64,000 nucleotides of DNA, from positions 1-64,000 of the forward strand of contig JAKQUI010000006.1 in the NCBI GenBank assembly GCA_029562645.1, given 5' to 3'. This document shows positions 54,101 through 63,127 of the stretch, piece after piece. The stretch is from Spirochaetota bacterium. Its GTDB lineage: Bacteria; Spirochaetota; UBA4802; JAKQUI01. Positions within the stretch are counted from its first letter, which is position 1, and each line of letters begins with the position of its first letter. The position numbers and the translations under genes were made by a program. Under the pieces are notes generated by a model. The model did no database searches. It saw nothing but the letters and a program-made list of their open reading frames with translations, and was not told where the DNA came from.

Positions 54101-55609
54101 ATGAACACTGCCGTCAGGAAAATCATCGCCGTCTGTCTCGCGGGGACCGCCTGCCTGTACGCCTCGTGCGGGACATCGTCATCGTCAAACGTCAAGGTGA
54201 AGATCATCAAGGAAGACCTGTTCGACGCCAATCGTCTCATCGGCGGCGCTTACCGCTATTACCAGGCCGGCGATACAAGGAAGGCGCGAGAGCTCCTCTC
54301 GCACTGCATCAACAACAAGATGGAGACCGGCGAGGCGTTTCTCCTGATGGGCAAGTGCTTTTTCGCCGAGCGCGATTACGTCAAGGCCTCCATCGCGTTC
54401 AAGTACGCGATCAACAACAGCCCCCGGCGGGCGGAGGGGTATACGTCCCTGGCGCTCATCGCGCTTCAGCAGGGAAATGTTCGCGACGGGCTGTATATTC
54501 TCCGCGAGGCGCGGCCATACGCGGCCGGAAGCGCGATGTATCACTACCTGAACGGCGCGCTCAACCTCGCCATGGGCAGCGGTTACCCGGCCATGTGTGC
54601 GTTCCTGAAGGCGATCAGCATCAATCCCGGATTCGTTCCCGCGTACAACGGCCTCGTGGAATGCTTTGAAAAAACCGGGAACAAGGCGCTCGTCGAAGCC
54701 GTCGGCCCGCTCTTCGCGGAGCTCGCCGGGGGCAAAGGATCGCTTTCCGCCATACTCGCCCTGGCGAAAAAGGAGTACGAGAAGAGCCTCGTTCTGTGCG
54801 CCAAGAGTCCCGACGGCGCGTTCCTCCCCTACGATGTTCGAAAAAAAACCCCGGTCCCGACCAAGAAGGACTGCCTGAGCGTTGGAATCGATGAGCTTCC
54901 CTCCACGCTCAAATCGCTCGCTAAAAAGGCGTATTTCAAAGCGGCCCCGGGCGTGGAGCTGCCGTCCCTGCGGGGCGACGCAATCGCCGAGGACAATCGG
55001 GGCAGCGAAAGCTTCCGCGCTCGAAGCAACAGGCCGCTGGGCGTCCCGAGCGAGGTGGATGTCGCTGGTAGGGATTTTCTCCGGAGCAGCGACGCGATCA
55101 TCGACCAGCTCGAGCGAAGCCAGAAAGGCGCCGCGGCGCTCGCGGATCCGTTCTACAAAACGAAGGAGGAGCGCAAAAAGGAGCCGGACATGTGGCGTGA
55201 GTGGCAGGCGGACAACAAGGCCTTCGTCGCGTCGCTGGACCAGAAGGTCCTTAAAAGCCTCGCCAAGGACAACAGGCAGCTTTCGAATGATAGCTGGATA
55301 GACAAGATGCTCGACGTGGCCGTTGGGGTAGGACAAGCCGCCGAAGCGCTGCAATCGGGAATCGACAAGATGCAGCAGATTCAGGGGAAAACCGGCTCGG
55401 GAGCGGGCGCCCAGAATTGTTGCGGCGCTATGGCTCTCATCGACCAATTGGGTCGGCTTCCCGCGCAAGAAACTCCGGGACAGGCGGGAAAGGGCGGGAA
55501 ATGGTGTCAAAAGATGAACGAGATCCAGCAGCGCGCCAGAGGGTGCGCCGACTGTCCGCAATCGTTCAAGGAGAGCTCGCAGCAAACGTTTGATGCAAAT
55601 TGTCGCTAG
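54101..55609 (+). CDS. TPR lipoprotein with Cys-containing C-terminal domain
   Basis: This 502-residue lipoprotein has lipobox YASC (Cys23). Residues about 35-200 are TPR-like repeats (YYQAGDTRKARELLSHCINN; LLMGKCFFAERDYVKASIAFKYAINN; AISINPGFVPAYNGLVECF). After a linker, residues about 290-502 form a second region with RPLGVPSEVD, ADPFYKTKEERKK and a Cys-rich end (NCCGAM, KWCQKM, GCADCPQ). The C-terminal region resembles the separate secreted proteins of the island. AAGGAG 10 nt before ATG 54101; ATG 54080 lacks an RBS. Confidence 0.8.
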   Translation: MNTAVRKIIAVCLAGTACLYASCGTSSSSNVKVKIIKEDLFDANRLIGGAYRYYQAGDTRKARELLSHCINNKMETGEAFLLMGKCFFAERDYVKASIAFKYAINNSPRRAEGYTSLALIALQQGNVRDGLYILREARPYAAGSAMYHYLNGALNLAMGSGYPAMCAFLKAISINPGFVPAYNGLVECFEKTGNKALVEAVGPLFAELAGGKGSLSAILALAKKEYEKSLVLCAKSPDGAFLPYDVRKKTPVPTKKDCLSVGIDELPSTLKSLAKKAYFKAAPGVELPSLRGDAIAEDNRGSESFRARSNRPLGVPSEVDVAGRDFLRSSDAIIDQLERSQKGAAALADPFYKTKEERKKEPDMWREWQADNKAFVASLDQKVLKSLAKDNRQLSNDSWIDKMLDVAVGVGQAAEALQSGIDKMQQIQGKTGSGAGAQNCCGAMALIDQLGRLPAQETPGQAGKGGKWCQKMNEIQQRARGCADCPQSFKESSQQTFDANCR

Positions 55610-55747
55610 CGCGACACGACGCGACGATTTTCAGATTTACGAGAAACTCTTCGATCCTCTGGCAATTTCGGTATCGGGTGAAACGATTTTAGCGCGGAAG
55701 GTCGGCCGGGACGGGACGTTCACTGACGCCTGGAGGTAATGATCGTG

Positions 55748-56386
55748 ATGCGTGGCAATAAAGTGTTAAACACGGGATTCGCAATAGTGTTGGCCGTGTC
55801 GGTGGCCGCCTGCAACACGGCGGCGAAAAAGAAGATCGCGGAACAGTACGATTCGCCGGACAAGCTAAAAAAGCTCACGCCCGCGAAGATGCTGGATATC
55901 GGCTTTCAGTACTACAAGATCGGCGATACCGGCAAGGCGATCGATATCGCCAAATACTGCATCTATAAGAACTACAGCCGCTCGGATGCCTACGTGCTGC
56001 TGGGGAAATGCTATTACGTCAAGAAGGATTACAGGAAAGCCCGCGCGGCGCTCGAGATGGCGGGGAACAACGGCGAGGCGTATCTGACGCTCTCGTCGGT
56101 CGCGCTGGATGAGGGAAACGTTTCGCTCGCCCTCGCAAGCCTGAAACGGGTCCCGTGGGCGGGTCGAAACAACGCCGTGTATTACCTCAATTGGGGCGAT
56201 ATGTACAATGCCGTCGGCGAATATAAACGCGCTGCATTTTGTTATATTCAGGCGATCAACCTCAATCCGAAATTCGTGAACGCCTACAAGCGTTTATTGC
56301 ACACCTGTAAACGATCACGCGATGACGCCCTGGCCAAACGGGCGGAGGAATTATACGCAGTACATAAAATCAAGTACGGCATATGA
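55748..56386 (+). CDS. TPR lipoprotein
   Basis: This 212-residue lipoprotein has lipobox VAAC (Cys22) and three to four TPR units (MLDIGFQYYKIGDTGKAIDIAKYC; LLGKCYYVKKDYRKARAAL; AINLNPKFVNAYKRLL). It is paralogous to the TPR parts of 54101-55609 and 60850-61941 and to the truncated gene at 59298. GGAGGT is 10 nt before ATG 55748; ATG 55739 lies too close to it. It overlaps no gene, but the next secreted-protein gene starts 40 bp later. Confidence 0.82.
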   Translation: MRGNKVLNTGFAIVLAVSVAACNTAAKKKIAEQYDSPDKLKKLTPAKMLDIGFQYYKIGDTGKAIDIAKYCIYKNYSRSDAYVLLGKCYYVKKDYRKARAALEMAGNNGEAYLTLSSVALDEGNVSLALASLKRVPWAGRNNAVYYLNWGDMYNAVGEYKRAAFCYIQAINLNPKFVNAYKRLLHTCKRSRDDALAKRAEELYAVHKIKYGI

Positions 56387-56426
56387 TGCATGGATTGATA
56401 TACTACGAAGAATTTTACATGGGCTC

Positions 56427-57623
56427 ATGGTGATGACAATGATGTGGGTGAAGGGGATGGCATGGGCAGTAATCACTGGCTCTTTAGTGTTCACTCAAGT
56501 TTCGTCGTTACAGGCCGGTGTGTTGGACTCGTTGGCTGCGGGTATCAATAAATCTGCCGATTGGATGCAGCCGGATTTCGTCAAGGGTGCCTGTTCGAAA
56601 ACGAAGTGGTCTGACATCGGGGGTCGTGTCGCCTGCGGATCGAAGGATATTGTCGCCAGGAATATGAAAAAATTCGGCAATTTTCTGGCGGGGTCGCGTT
56701 CGGCATCGGATGGAAACCCGATATTGCAGAACGACCTGAACAGGGACGGCGTAAATACGCGCCAGAATTCGCAGAATCTCTTGTCCGCCACTTCGGTCAC
56801 CATGATGTCGGGTTATTTGCCTGGGTCCGGCACGAGGGATCTCGACGCCGTGGCTGACGCCCAAGAAGAGATGCGTGCGGATGAGGAACTCAAGCGACAG
56901 GAAGAGGCAAAGGACCGCCGTTACATCGAAGGGTGCATGGGCACGGTGCATGAGCCGATACAAAACCCGTTCGTGGTGACTCAAGAGGACAAGGCCAGGG
57001 CTGAAAAAGATTATGCCGCCCAGAGGGCGAAGTACGAAGAGCGGAAGTCCATCTGCATTGCCGCATTGCAAAACAACAAGGAAGGGGACAAGCGTCTGGC
57101 CGAATATCTCAAGCGGAAACCACAGCAGAATTATGATCCGTCCAAGGACGGGAAAAAGAGGCGATCGGATCTGGCCCGGGAAGAGGAGGAATCGCGAAAC
57201 CAGGCCCGCGCGGAGAATCCTATCGAGAAGCCGACCGACGGCCGGGCGGACAGTTCGCCCCCTGCGGATTCCCCCGGCTTCGGGAACAAGGTTTCCTCGT
57301 GCATGGATATTGCGATTCCGGTGCTGCAGGTTATCGGGTACCTGATCCCCGCCGTCGCGAACCTGGCGGAATCGACGAAGAGACCGAGTGTTCCGCGCCA
57401 ATCAAGCGCGCCGAAGGTCAGCAAAGCGCCTCAACAGGTCGCGCCGGCCCAAACGGCGCCGAAAAAGGCTGAATCTCCATGCGCGTGGGACCTGGGAAGC
57501 CTTTCCCAGGGAGGGCAAAACAAATGCGCTCCCAAAACAAAGACGACAGCCGCCAAAAAACCCGCTGCCCGCGGGGATGAAGAGGCCGGCGGCTACAATT
57601 TCGACACGCAGAATATGAAATGA
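56427..57623 (+). CDS. Secreted protein with conserved Cys-containing segments
   Basis: This protein of about 398 residues has a signal peptide (WAVITGSLVFTQVSSLQAG). The mature part is Lys/Glu-rich and partly disordered, with a charged segment (EEMRADEELKRQEEAKDRRY) and a hydrophobic helix (SCMDIAIPVLQVIGYLIPAV). The end has SPCAWDLGSLSQGGQNKCAP. Its position directly after the TPR lipoprotein gene parallels 59298/59627. Start uncertain among four near ATGs (56427-56442). Function unknown. Confidence 0.65.
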   Translation: MVMTMMWVKGMAWAVITGSLVFTQVSSLQAGVLDSLAAGINKSADWMQPDFVKGACSKTKWSDIGGRVACGSKDIVARNMKKFGNFLAGSRSASDGNPILQNDLNRDGVNTRQNSQNLLSATSVTMMSGYLPGSGTRDLDAVADAQEEMRADEELKRQEEAKDRRYIEGCMGTVHEPIQNPFVVTQEDKARAEKDYAAQRAKYEERKSICIAALQNNKEGDKRLAEYLKRKPQQNYDPSKDGKKRRSDLAREEEESRNQARAENPIEKPTDGRADSSPPADSPGFGNKVSSCMDIAIPVLQVIGYLIPAVANLAESTKRPSVPRQSSAPKVSKAPQQVAPAQTAPKKAESPCAWDLGSLSQGGQNKCAPKTKTTAAKKPAARGDEEAGGYNFDTQNMK

Positions 57624-57651
57624 TCGGTGCGGAAAATGGGTTGTCAGCGGC

Positions 57652-57807
57652 ATGCGTTATGTTGCGATGGGCTGCGACGGGCGCGTCTTCGGCACTCTCT
57701 GCGTCCTCGACGACGACGTGATCCGCCGCGGCAACCGCTTCGACGCGATCCTGAAAGAATGCAAGGCGATGATCGAGGAGCATTTGCGGATGATGGAGAT
57801 GGCGTGA
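57652..57807 (+). pseudogene. GAF-domain C-terminal relic
   Basis: A 51-codon frame reads GRVFGTLCVLDDDVIRRGNR..., then a helix EEHLRMMEMA and stop. It matches the last third of the GAF gene at 48901-49389 (GRVFGTICVLDSAVIRSGNR ... EEHLRMMDSG) at about 80 % identity but lacks the N-terminal two-thirds. It may be the remnant of a duplication that carried the GAF tail together with the island. Confidence 0.75.
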
Positions 57808-57904
57808 GTTTAACCGGTCCGCGAAGTACCGGCCCACATGAGGAATGCGTAACCTTCAATATGCATGATGCATTAACTAAACAATAATCGTGAGGATTGT
57901 TTTC

Positions 57905-59221
57905 ATGAGCAATAAAATTTCAAAAAGCGTCCTGATTGCTGCAGTGGTGGTAATTGTATCATTTGGACTTTATACGGAGGCTTGGGCCTGGTCGGTAACA
58001 TCGACACTCCCCGGGGCGCCGCGCTGTTTTCGGTTGCGATTTCGGCCACATGCAACCGCAAGTTGCAAGTATATAGAGGTAGTGAACAGTTGCTCGCGAC
58101 CCGTATTGATTAATGGAATAACTGTTAAAGGGATAAGCAATGTAAAAAGCGTTAGCGAGAAATGGTGGGGATGGGGAAGCGCACAAACGGCGGGTCCCGG
58201 CAAGACGATCGATATCTCCATGGTCGCATGTAAGGAAAGTCCGTATGTCGAAACGTGGGATGCCGATGTAATACTCCATGCAGAGTATGATACAAAAGAA
58301 GAAGCGGAAATACAAAAACAGAAACAAAAAGAAGAAGAGGAAAAACGAGAAAGGGAAGCGGAGAAAAAACGGCAAAAGGAAAAAGAACGAGAAAAAGAAA
58401 GGGAAGTAGCTCAAGAGAAAGAGCGTCAGAAACAACAGGCGCTAGCCAAGCAACAGGAAGAACGGGCACGCAAGCAAAAAGAGCAGGAAGAACGGATCCG
58501 CATCCAGAACGAGGAGCGCAAAAAAAAGCAACAGGAACAGTTCGAGCGCGAAAAAGAACGTCGGAAGCAGGAGCAGCAGGCATTTGAAAAGCGCAAGCGC
58601 GATGAGGAGGAACGGCGCCGGAGGGATGCGGAGCTCCGCCAGCAACAACAGAAAGACCGCGAGCGCGCGCAGATGGAGCAGCGTGAGAAGCTGCGCCAAC
58701 AGCAGGAAAAACGCAAGCAGGACCAGGCCGACGCACACCGAAAGCAGCAGGAAATGCGGAAAAAACAATGGGAAGATCAACAGCGGGCAAAACTTGAGCG
58801 TGAGCAAAAGTTGAAGGAGCAGCGCGACCGCCAGCAGAAAGAAAATTACGAGAAAACACTCGCGAAGCAGAAAGCTGCAAAGGAGCTTCGCGACAAGGCC
58901 GATCGGGACAGCGAGGCGCGGAACAAGAAGATCCGGGAAGACCTGGTAAAGAGCAAGCGGGCGGAAATGGACCGTAAAAGCGCCAATCGCAAGGAACAAG
59001 AGGAGGCCGAGCGGAAGCGCGAAGCCCAGGCTCGAGAGCGCGCCAGCAACGAAAAGAAGGCCGCCTCCAATGACAAGACGTCCGCCGGCGCGTCTTCGTG
59101 GCAGAAGTCCTGTTTAAATCCCCAGCGGTCCTGCATAGAGCCCGCCCAGAAATCATGCTGGATGATCTGGCGATTCGTGAGCGACTCCTGGGAGGTGATC
59201 AAGAAGCTCATGCGATTGTAG
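57905..59221 (+). CDS. Secreted protein with long ER/K-rich helix
   Basis: This 438-residue protein has a signal peptide (VLIAAVVVIVSFGLYTEAWA) and a folded N-terminal domain of about 100 residues with three Cys (about 30-130). A single charged stretch of about 270 residues, rich in Lys, Glu, Arg and Gln (KKRQKEKEREKEREVAQEKE), follows. It fits a stable single alpha-helix or coiled coil spanning the periplasm, similar in plan to TolA. The short C-terminal tail has three Cys (SCLNPQRSC, KSC). GAGGA precedes ATG 57905. Function unknown; a structural or tethering role is plausible. Confidence 0.75.
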   Translation: MSNKISKSVLIAAVVVIVSFGLYTEAWAWSVTSTLPGAPRCFRLRFRPHATASCKYIEVVNSCSRPVLINGITVKGISNVKSVSEKWWGWGSAQTAGPGKTIDISMVACKESPYVETWDADVILHAEYDTKEEAEIQKQKQKEEEEKREREAEKKRQKEKEREKEREVAQEKERQKQQALAKQQEERARKQKEQEERIRIQNEERKKKQQEQFEREKERRKQEQQAFEKRKRDEEERRRRDAELRQQQQKDRERAQMEQREKLRQQQEKRKQDQADAHRKQQEMRKKQWEDQQRAKLEREQKLKEQRDRQQKENYEKTLAKQKAAKELRDKADRDSEARNKKIREDLVKSKRAEMDRKSANRKEQEEAERKREAQARERASNEKKAASNDKTSAGASSWQKSCLNPQRSCIEPAQKSCWMIWRFVSDSWEVIKKLMRL

Positions 59222-59230
59222 CGTGACGTG

Positions 59231-59260
59231 TCGCGTTGTGCCGCGTTGTGCCGCGTTGTG
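59231..59260. repeat. Three 10-bp tandem repeats
   Basis: Three consecutive copies of YCGCGTTGTG (TCGCGTTGTG, then two CCGCGTTGTG) follow the ER/K gene. They are probably a site of slippage or a remnant of a rearrangement, since they lie beside a truncated paralog. Confidence 0.6.
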
Positions 59261-59297
59261 GCAGAATATATTATCATGAGTATTCATGGGGTTTGAG

Positions 59298-59558
59298 ATG
59301 AACGGAATGAACGCACGCGTGCGAATGCTGTTGGCCGTGACGGTGTGCGCCGTCGCGGTTACCGCCTGCAATACGGCCGCGAAGAAAAAGGTCGCCGAGC
59401 AGTACGACTCCCCGGACGAGATACGAAGGCTCACGCCGGCGAAGATGCTGGATATCGGCTTCCAACATTACAAGATCGGCGATACGGGAAAGGCGATTGA
59501 TATCGCGAAATACTGTAGTGCCGCACTGCGCATTTCCTATGGATTTCGAGACTGTTAA
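59298..59558 (+). pseudogene. Truncated TPR lipoprotein
   Basis: This 86-codon frame begins with a lipoprotein signal (lipobox VTAC, Cys24) and matches the first about 75 residues of the 55748-56386 product (NTAAKKKVAEQYDSPDEIRR, MLDIGFQHYKIGDTGKAIDIAKYC). It then switches to SAALRISYGFRDC and stops. It retains one TPR. Codons differ at many silent positions, so the duplication is not recent but the break looks abrupt. Confidence 0.7.
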
Positions 59559-59626
59559 GGGCCCGTCTGAATGAGATGTTGTCGTGTTTGTGGTTGTATA
59601 CTTGTAAAAAAAATAGAGGCAAAAGC

Positions 59627-60775
59627 ATGAAAGTAAAAATGGTGTGTATTCCCTTGTTCTTGGGTGTCATTTTTGTTCCAATGCTCTCACATGGCGCATT
59701 TTTACCAGAATGGGCTCAGGTGGTGGCAGCCGTCGGGAAAAAAACCATCAATTCCGTTGAATGCTGGAATAGCAGGTATTCGGGCGGGAAAACCAACTAT
59801 GATCGCTGCATGGACAAGGCCAGAAGCAATTATGCCAGTGAAGTGAAGCGTTTTTGCGGGTCGAGCGCGCCTGGTCCGGGTCTTCATTTGCCGCATAAAG
59901 CAACATCAGTCGCATTGCGCTGTGATTCAATAGCGGCGCAAAACGCTTCCCGTGGAAACTTTGATTCGTCCGATCAGGCACGGTATTCTGTGCCGTTGGG
60001 AAGAGTGAGTCCGTCCGTTCTGTATAATCCAAAACAGTATGATGTTCGGTCGGTGAAGGGCGGAAATGCCGCCATGCGCAAAACGAGGCCGCTTGAGATC
60101 ACATCGGAAGAAACCGCCGAATATTTTTCTGCTGTCCAATCGGCGCGAAGTCCGTTTCACGATTACATGGTGGCGCAACAGAAAGCCGCATCGGCGGGCG
60201 ACGATTCGAGTTCGATATTTACACTCGACAATCTGGCTCTGGGGCTTCAGGTGGCAAGCGCCCTTCTCCAAGGGGTTTCTGATATACAGGCGGCGCGTGA
60301 GCAGCGAAAGAGTAGCGTATCCGGAAAGTCGAGGTCTTCGAATCAGGCGTCAAGTGCTGGATCTGTTCCTCGGAGTATCGCGTCAAATCCCGGCACAAGA
60401 AAGAACTCCAAAGCGTATCAAGACTGGAGCAAGAGCAAGGGCGGGGTAATGAATCAGACGCCCAATGAAATAAAGGGTAAGGATAAGGCAGGTATATGCG
60501 GCTATGGGAGCAGTATCCGCTGTGAGGGCTGTAAATTACAGGCGGATTACGCAAAAGCCGAAAGGGAACTGTCCGCGTGCAATTGCGCGGGAACGCCGCG
60601 GCACCCGATCTTGTTCGAAAAAATGCGAAACATTGATAGAAGAAAAGCGGCAAAATGGGACGAATGGTTCCGGCACACCAGCTCGTGCGCGTCGTGTCGA
60701 CTCGCGAATCTGCCAATATCCGACTTTTGCGACAGGGGACCGGGAAGGCATGCGCCATGCGGTTTTGGAAATTAG
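59627..60775 (+). CDS. Secreted Cys-rich protein
   Basis: This 382-residue protein has signal peptide MKVKMVCIPLFLGVIFVPMLSHG and a mature region with about 15 Cys. Segments TRPLEITSEETAEYF and LDNLALGLQVASALLQGVSDI resemble RPLGVPSEVD and the ALQSGIDKM region in the C-terminal half of the fused TPR protein at 54101. The C-terminus is rich in Cys pairs (CGYGSSIRCEGC, SACNCAG, SSCASCRLANL). The upstream gene is a (truncated) TPR lipoprotein. GAGG precedes ATG 59627. Function unknown. Confidence 0.7.
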   Translation: MKVKMVCIPLFLGVIFVPMLSHGAFLPEWAQVVAAVGKKTINSVECWNSRYSGGKTNYDRCMDKARSNYASEVKRFCGSSAPGPGLHLPHKATSVALRCDSIAAQNASRGNFDSSDQARYSVPLGRVSPSVLYNPKQYDVRSVKGGNAAMRKTRPLEITSEETAEYFSAVQSARSPFHDYMVAQQKAASAGDDSSSIFTLDNLALGLQVASALLQGVSDIQAAREQRKSSVSGKSRSSNQASSAGSVPRSIASNPGTRKNSKAYQDWSKSKGGVMNQTPNEIKGKDKAGICGYGSSIRCEGCKLQADYAKAERELSACNCAGTPRHPILFEKMRNIDRRKAAKWDEWFRHTSSCASCRLANLPISDFCDRGPGRHAPCGFGN

Positions 60776-60849
60776 AATTTTATGATTTCACACTATAAGC
60801 GCCGACCACATGCACATTGCGTGGTTACTCATTTATCAAGGGGGCGACA

Positions 60850-61941
60850 ATGAATAAAAACGGAATGAGAATGATATATGCGATACTGGTTGCCGTATTG
60901 GGGCTGCTTGTTTTGTCTTCGTGTGCATCGAAGCGCAGCAATATGCTGATCGATCCTGCAAATGGCGACAATCCTCAAAAGATGTTGCAAATCGCTTTCC
61001 GTTCGTACCAGGACGGGTATTATGGGACCGCCAGGGAGATCGCATCGTATTGTATTAGAAATAACATGCGTGTGGCGGATTCCTGCAACCTTCTTGGGAA
61101 ATGCTACTTCGCGGAAGGTGATAGGAAACAGGCGGCCGTGGCATTCAAGATGGCGATTAAAAACAATCCCAGGCTCGGCGATGCGTATACCGGGCTTGCG
61201 ATCATCGCCGCAGAAAATGGGGAGATTGAGGAATCGCTGTATCATCTGAAAGCCGGGGAGCCGTATTGCCAAAACAACGCCATGTTTCATCACCTGAGCG
61301 GGACGCTCCAATCGTCAATGGGCAATTATAAAAACGCCGCTGGCAGCTTCCTCATGGCGATAAGCTTAAATCCGTATTTCCGTCCGGCCTATAGCGGTTT
61401 GATCCACTGTTTTGCGAAATCGAACCAGGAAAAAGAGGCCGACACGGTCAGGAAGTTATGGGAAAAGAACTCGGCGCAATTCGCCAAGGAAATGAGTAGA
61501 AAGCGAAGGGATCCAAGCTGGAACAAACAGCTCGTAGAAGCGGTTATTGGCCTTGATGTGAAAACTGTGAGAGATACATTGCACTATGGCGCTGATCCGA
61601 ACCAGAAATTCAATTCGTCTCCATTGATAGTATATGCTGCAGGAATGGGTTATGAAGATAAAAAAGGAAATCATTGGCATCAGCGAAATTACGATATTGC
61701 AAAATTGCTTCTCGAATATGGCGCTGATCCGAATAGTCGTTGTAATAGAGGCGGTTATGCCCTCGAATATGCAGCAACACCAAGTGGTGATAGCTCAAAT
61801 CTGAAATTGGTACAATTGCTGCTCGACCATGGCGCAAATATTAATGCAAGAGATAAATGGGGGCGTACGATATTAACGTCCTTAAATACTAGTGATGAAG
61901 ATATAGTAAAACTTTTAATAAAGAACGGCGCAAGAAAGTAA
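60850..61941 (+). CDS. TPR-ankyrin lipoprotein
   Basis: This 363-residue lipoprotein has lipobox LSSC (Cys25). Residues about 40-200 contain TPRs of the island family (YQDGYYGTAREIASYCIRNN, LLGKCYFAEGDRKQAAVAFK, AISLNPYFRPAYSGLIHCF). Residues about 240-360 are ankyrin repeats (VIGLDVKTVRDTLHYGADPN, IAKLLLEYGADPNSRC, VQLLLDHGANINARDKWGRT). The combination suggests protein-protein interaction at the outer membrane. The A+T content is higher from about 61.5 kb on. Confidence 0.82.
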   Translation: MNKNGMRMIYAILVAVLGLLVLSSCASKRSNMLIDPANGDNPQKMLQIAFRSYQDGYYGTAREIASYCIRNNMRVADSCNLLGKCYFAEGDRKQAAVAFKMAIKNNPRLGDAYTGLAIIAAENGEIEESLYHLKAGEPYCQNNAMFHHLSGTLQSSMGNYKNAAGSFLMAISLNPYFRPAYSGLIHCFAKSNQEKEADTVRKLWEKNSAQFAKEMSRKRRDPSWNKQLVEAVIGLDVKTVRDTLHYGADPNQKFNSSPLIVYAAGMGYEDKKGNHWHQRNYDIAKLLLEYGADPNSRCNRGGYALEYAATPSGDSSNLKLVQLLLDHGANINARDKWGRTILTSLNTSDEDIVKLLIKNGARK

Positions 61942-61983
61942 TCTAACACTTGAAGAGTGCACAATCAATCGAGGTAATGAAAA

Positions 61984-62748
61984 ATGAAAAAATCGCTGAT
62001 CGTGTTGTGTGTAGTCGCGATCCTCGCCGCCTGGAGCTCGTGCGCGAAAAAGATCGAGGTTAAAGAGCGGGAAATCGGAGGAATGAAATTCGTATGGATC
62101 CCGTCCGGCACGTATACGATGGGTTCTCCCGAAAAGGAAGAATACCTGGCAGATGCGCGTCCGCAGCATGAAGTGACCGTGGACGGGTTCTGGATGGGGA
62201 AATACGAGGTTACGCAAAAACAGTACCACGAAGTGCTGGGCGCCAAACCGAGTTTATTCAAGGGTGACAGCAACCCGGTTGAAACGGTTTCATGGGGCGA
62301 TGCCGTGAATTTTTGTAAACGATTCGGCACAAAGAATAAAGTTACCGCGCGCCTGCCAACGGAAGCGGAATGGGAATATGCCTGCCGCGCAGGCACAACT
62401 ACTGGTTTTTACTGGGGAAATGATTATAATGATGCAAAGGATTACGCTTGGTATGGTAATCATTTCTCAGAGAGAAAAACGTATCCTGTTGGGCAGAAAA
62501 AGGCTAATGCGTATGGATTGCATGATATAATCGGAAATGTAATGGAGTGGTGTTTGGATTGGTATGCCGTTGATTACTACAAGAACAGCCCAAGGCAAAA
62601 TCCGCAGGGTCCGTTCGTGGGGACGCAGCGCGTTATTCGCGGCAGTTCCTGTAAGGGTGGTGGTGGGTCGTCATATTGGCGATATAAAATAGTTCCCACG
62701 TTTCGTACTGAGGACATCGGCTTTCGTGTTGTGGTTGCGGGGCCATAG
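61984..62748 (+). CDS. Formylglycine-enzyme (SUMF1)-like lipoprotein
   Basis: This 254-residue lipoprotein has lipobox WSSC (Cys20) and the SUMF1/FGE-sulfatase fold: GGMKFVWIPSGTYTMGSP, DGFWMGKYEVTQKQY, NPVETVSWGDAVNFC, RLPTEAEWEYACRAGT, DIIGNVMEWCLDWY and GFRVV. In true FGE a Cys pair lies near Y-C-xRYR; here it reads SSYWRYK, so the catalytic Cys pair seems absent. It is therefore likely a binding or scaffold protein, or a member of the PvdO/EgtB-like branch. No sulfatase is nearby. Confidence 0.85.
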   Translation: MKKSLIVLCVVAILAAWSSCAKKIEVKEREIGGMKFVWIPSGTYTMGSPEKEEYLADARPQHEVTVDGFWMGKYEVTQKQYHEVLGAKPSLFKGDSNPVETVSWGDAVNFCKRFGTKNKVTARLPTEAEWEYACRAGTTTGFYWGNDYNDAKDYAWYGNHFSERKTYPVGQKKANAYGLHDIIGNVMEWCLDWYAVDYYKNSPRQNPQGPFVGTQRVIRGSSCKGGGGSSYWRYKIVPTFRTEDIGFRVVVAGP

Positions 62749-63127
62749 GCCGCGCTTCTCCATCTTCATGTCGGGACCCGTGTAAGTGGGCCCCGGGTCA
62801 TACTTCCCCCGGTTACTTCATCCTTCCGTAATGAGCTTCCCGGGGATAAATATAAAAATCGTCCCACTATAAGACTATTCCTTAATTGCTGGTACAGTTT
62901 TATTCACCCGATCCGGTTTCCGGCCGATGAAACCGCCTGCCGGGTTCATCGGGATTCGAATCAGGCGAATATCCCGGAAGGAAAAACATCTCCATTCGAT
63001 ATGGCTTGAAGACACTTGAGATTCGCTCTGCTTCGATGAACAGGGTGAGAGTCGGCAATAAGAAATTTATTGACAAATGACCCGTTGTGGTATCGGATCA
63101 ATTGGCAATCATTCCGGGAGCCGGCTA
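62749..63127. other. Gene-free region after the SUMF1-like gene
   Basis: No convincing ORF is seen. A stem GACCCG / CGGGTC (62775-62799) lies 27 bp after the stop. A stronger hairpin CCGATGAA / TTCATCGG (62924-62931, 62945-62952) follows. TTGACA at 63070-63075 is a possible -35 for the HEPN gene with a weak -10 (TATCGG or TCGGAT). Confidence 0.4.
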
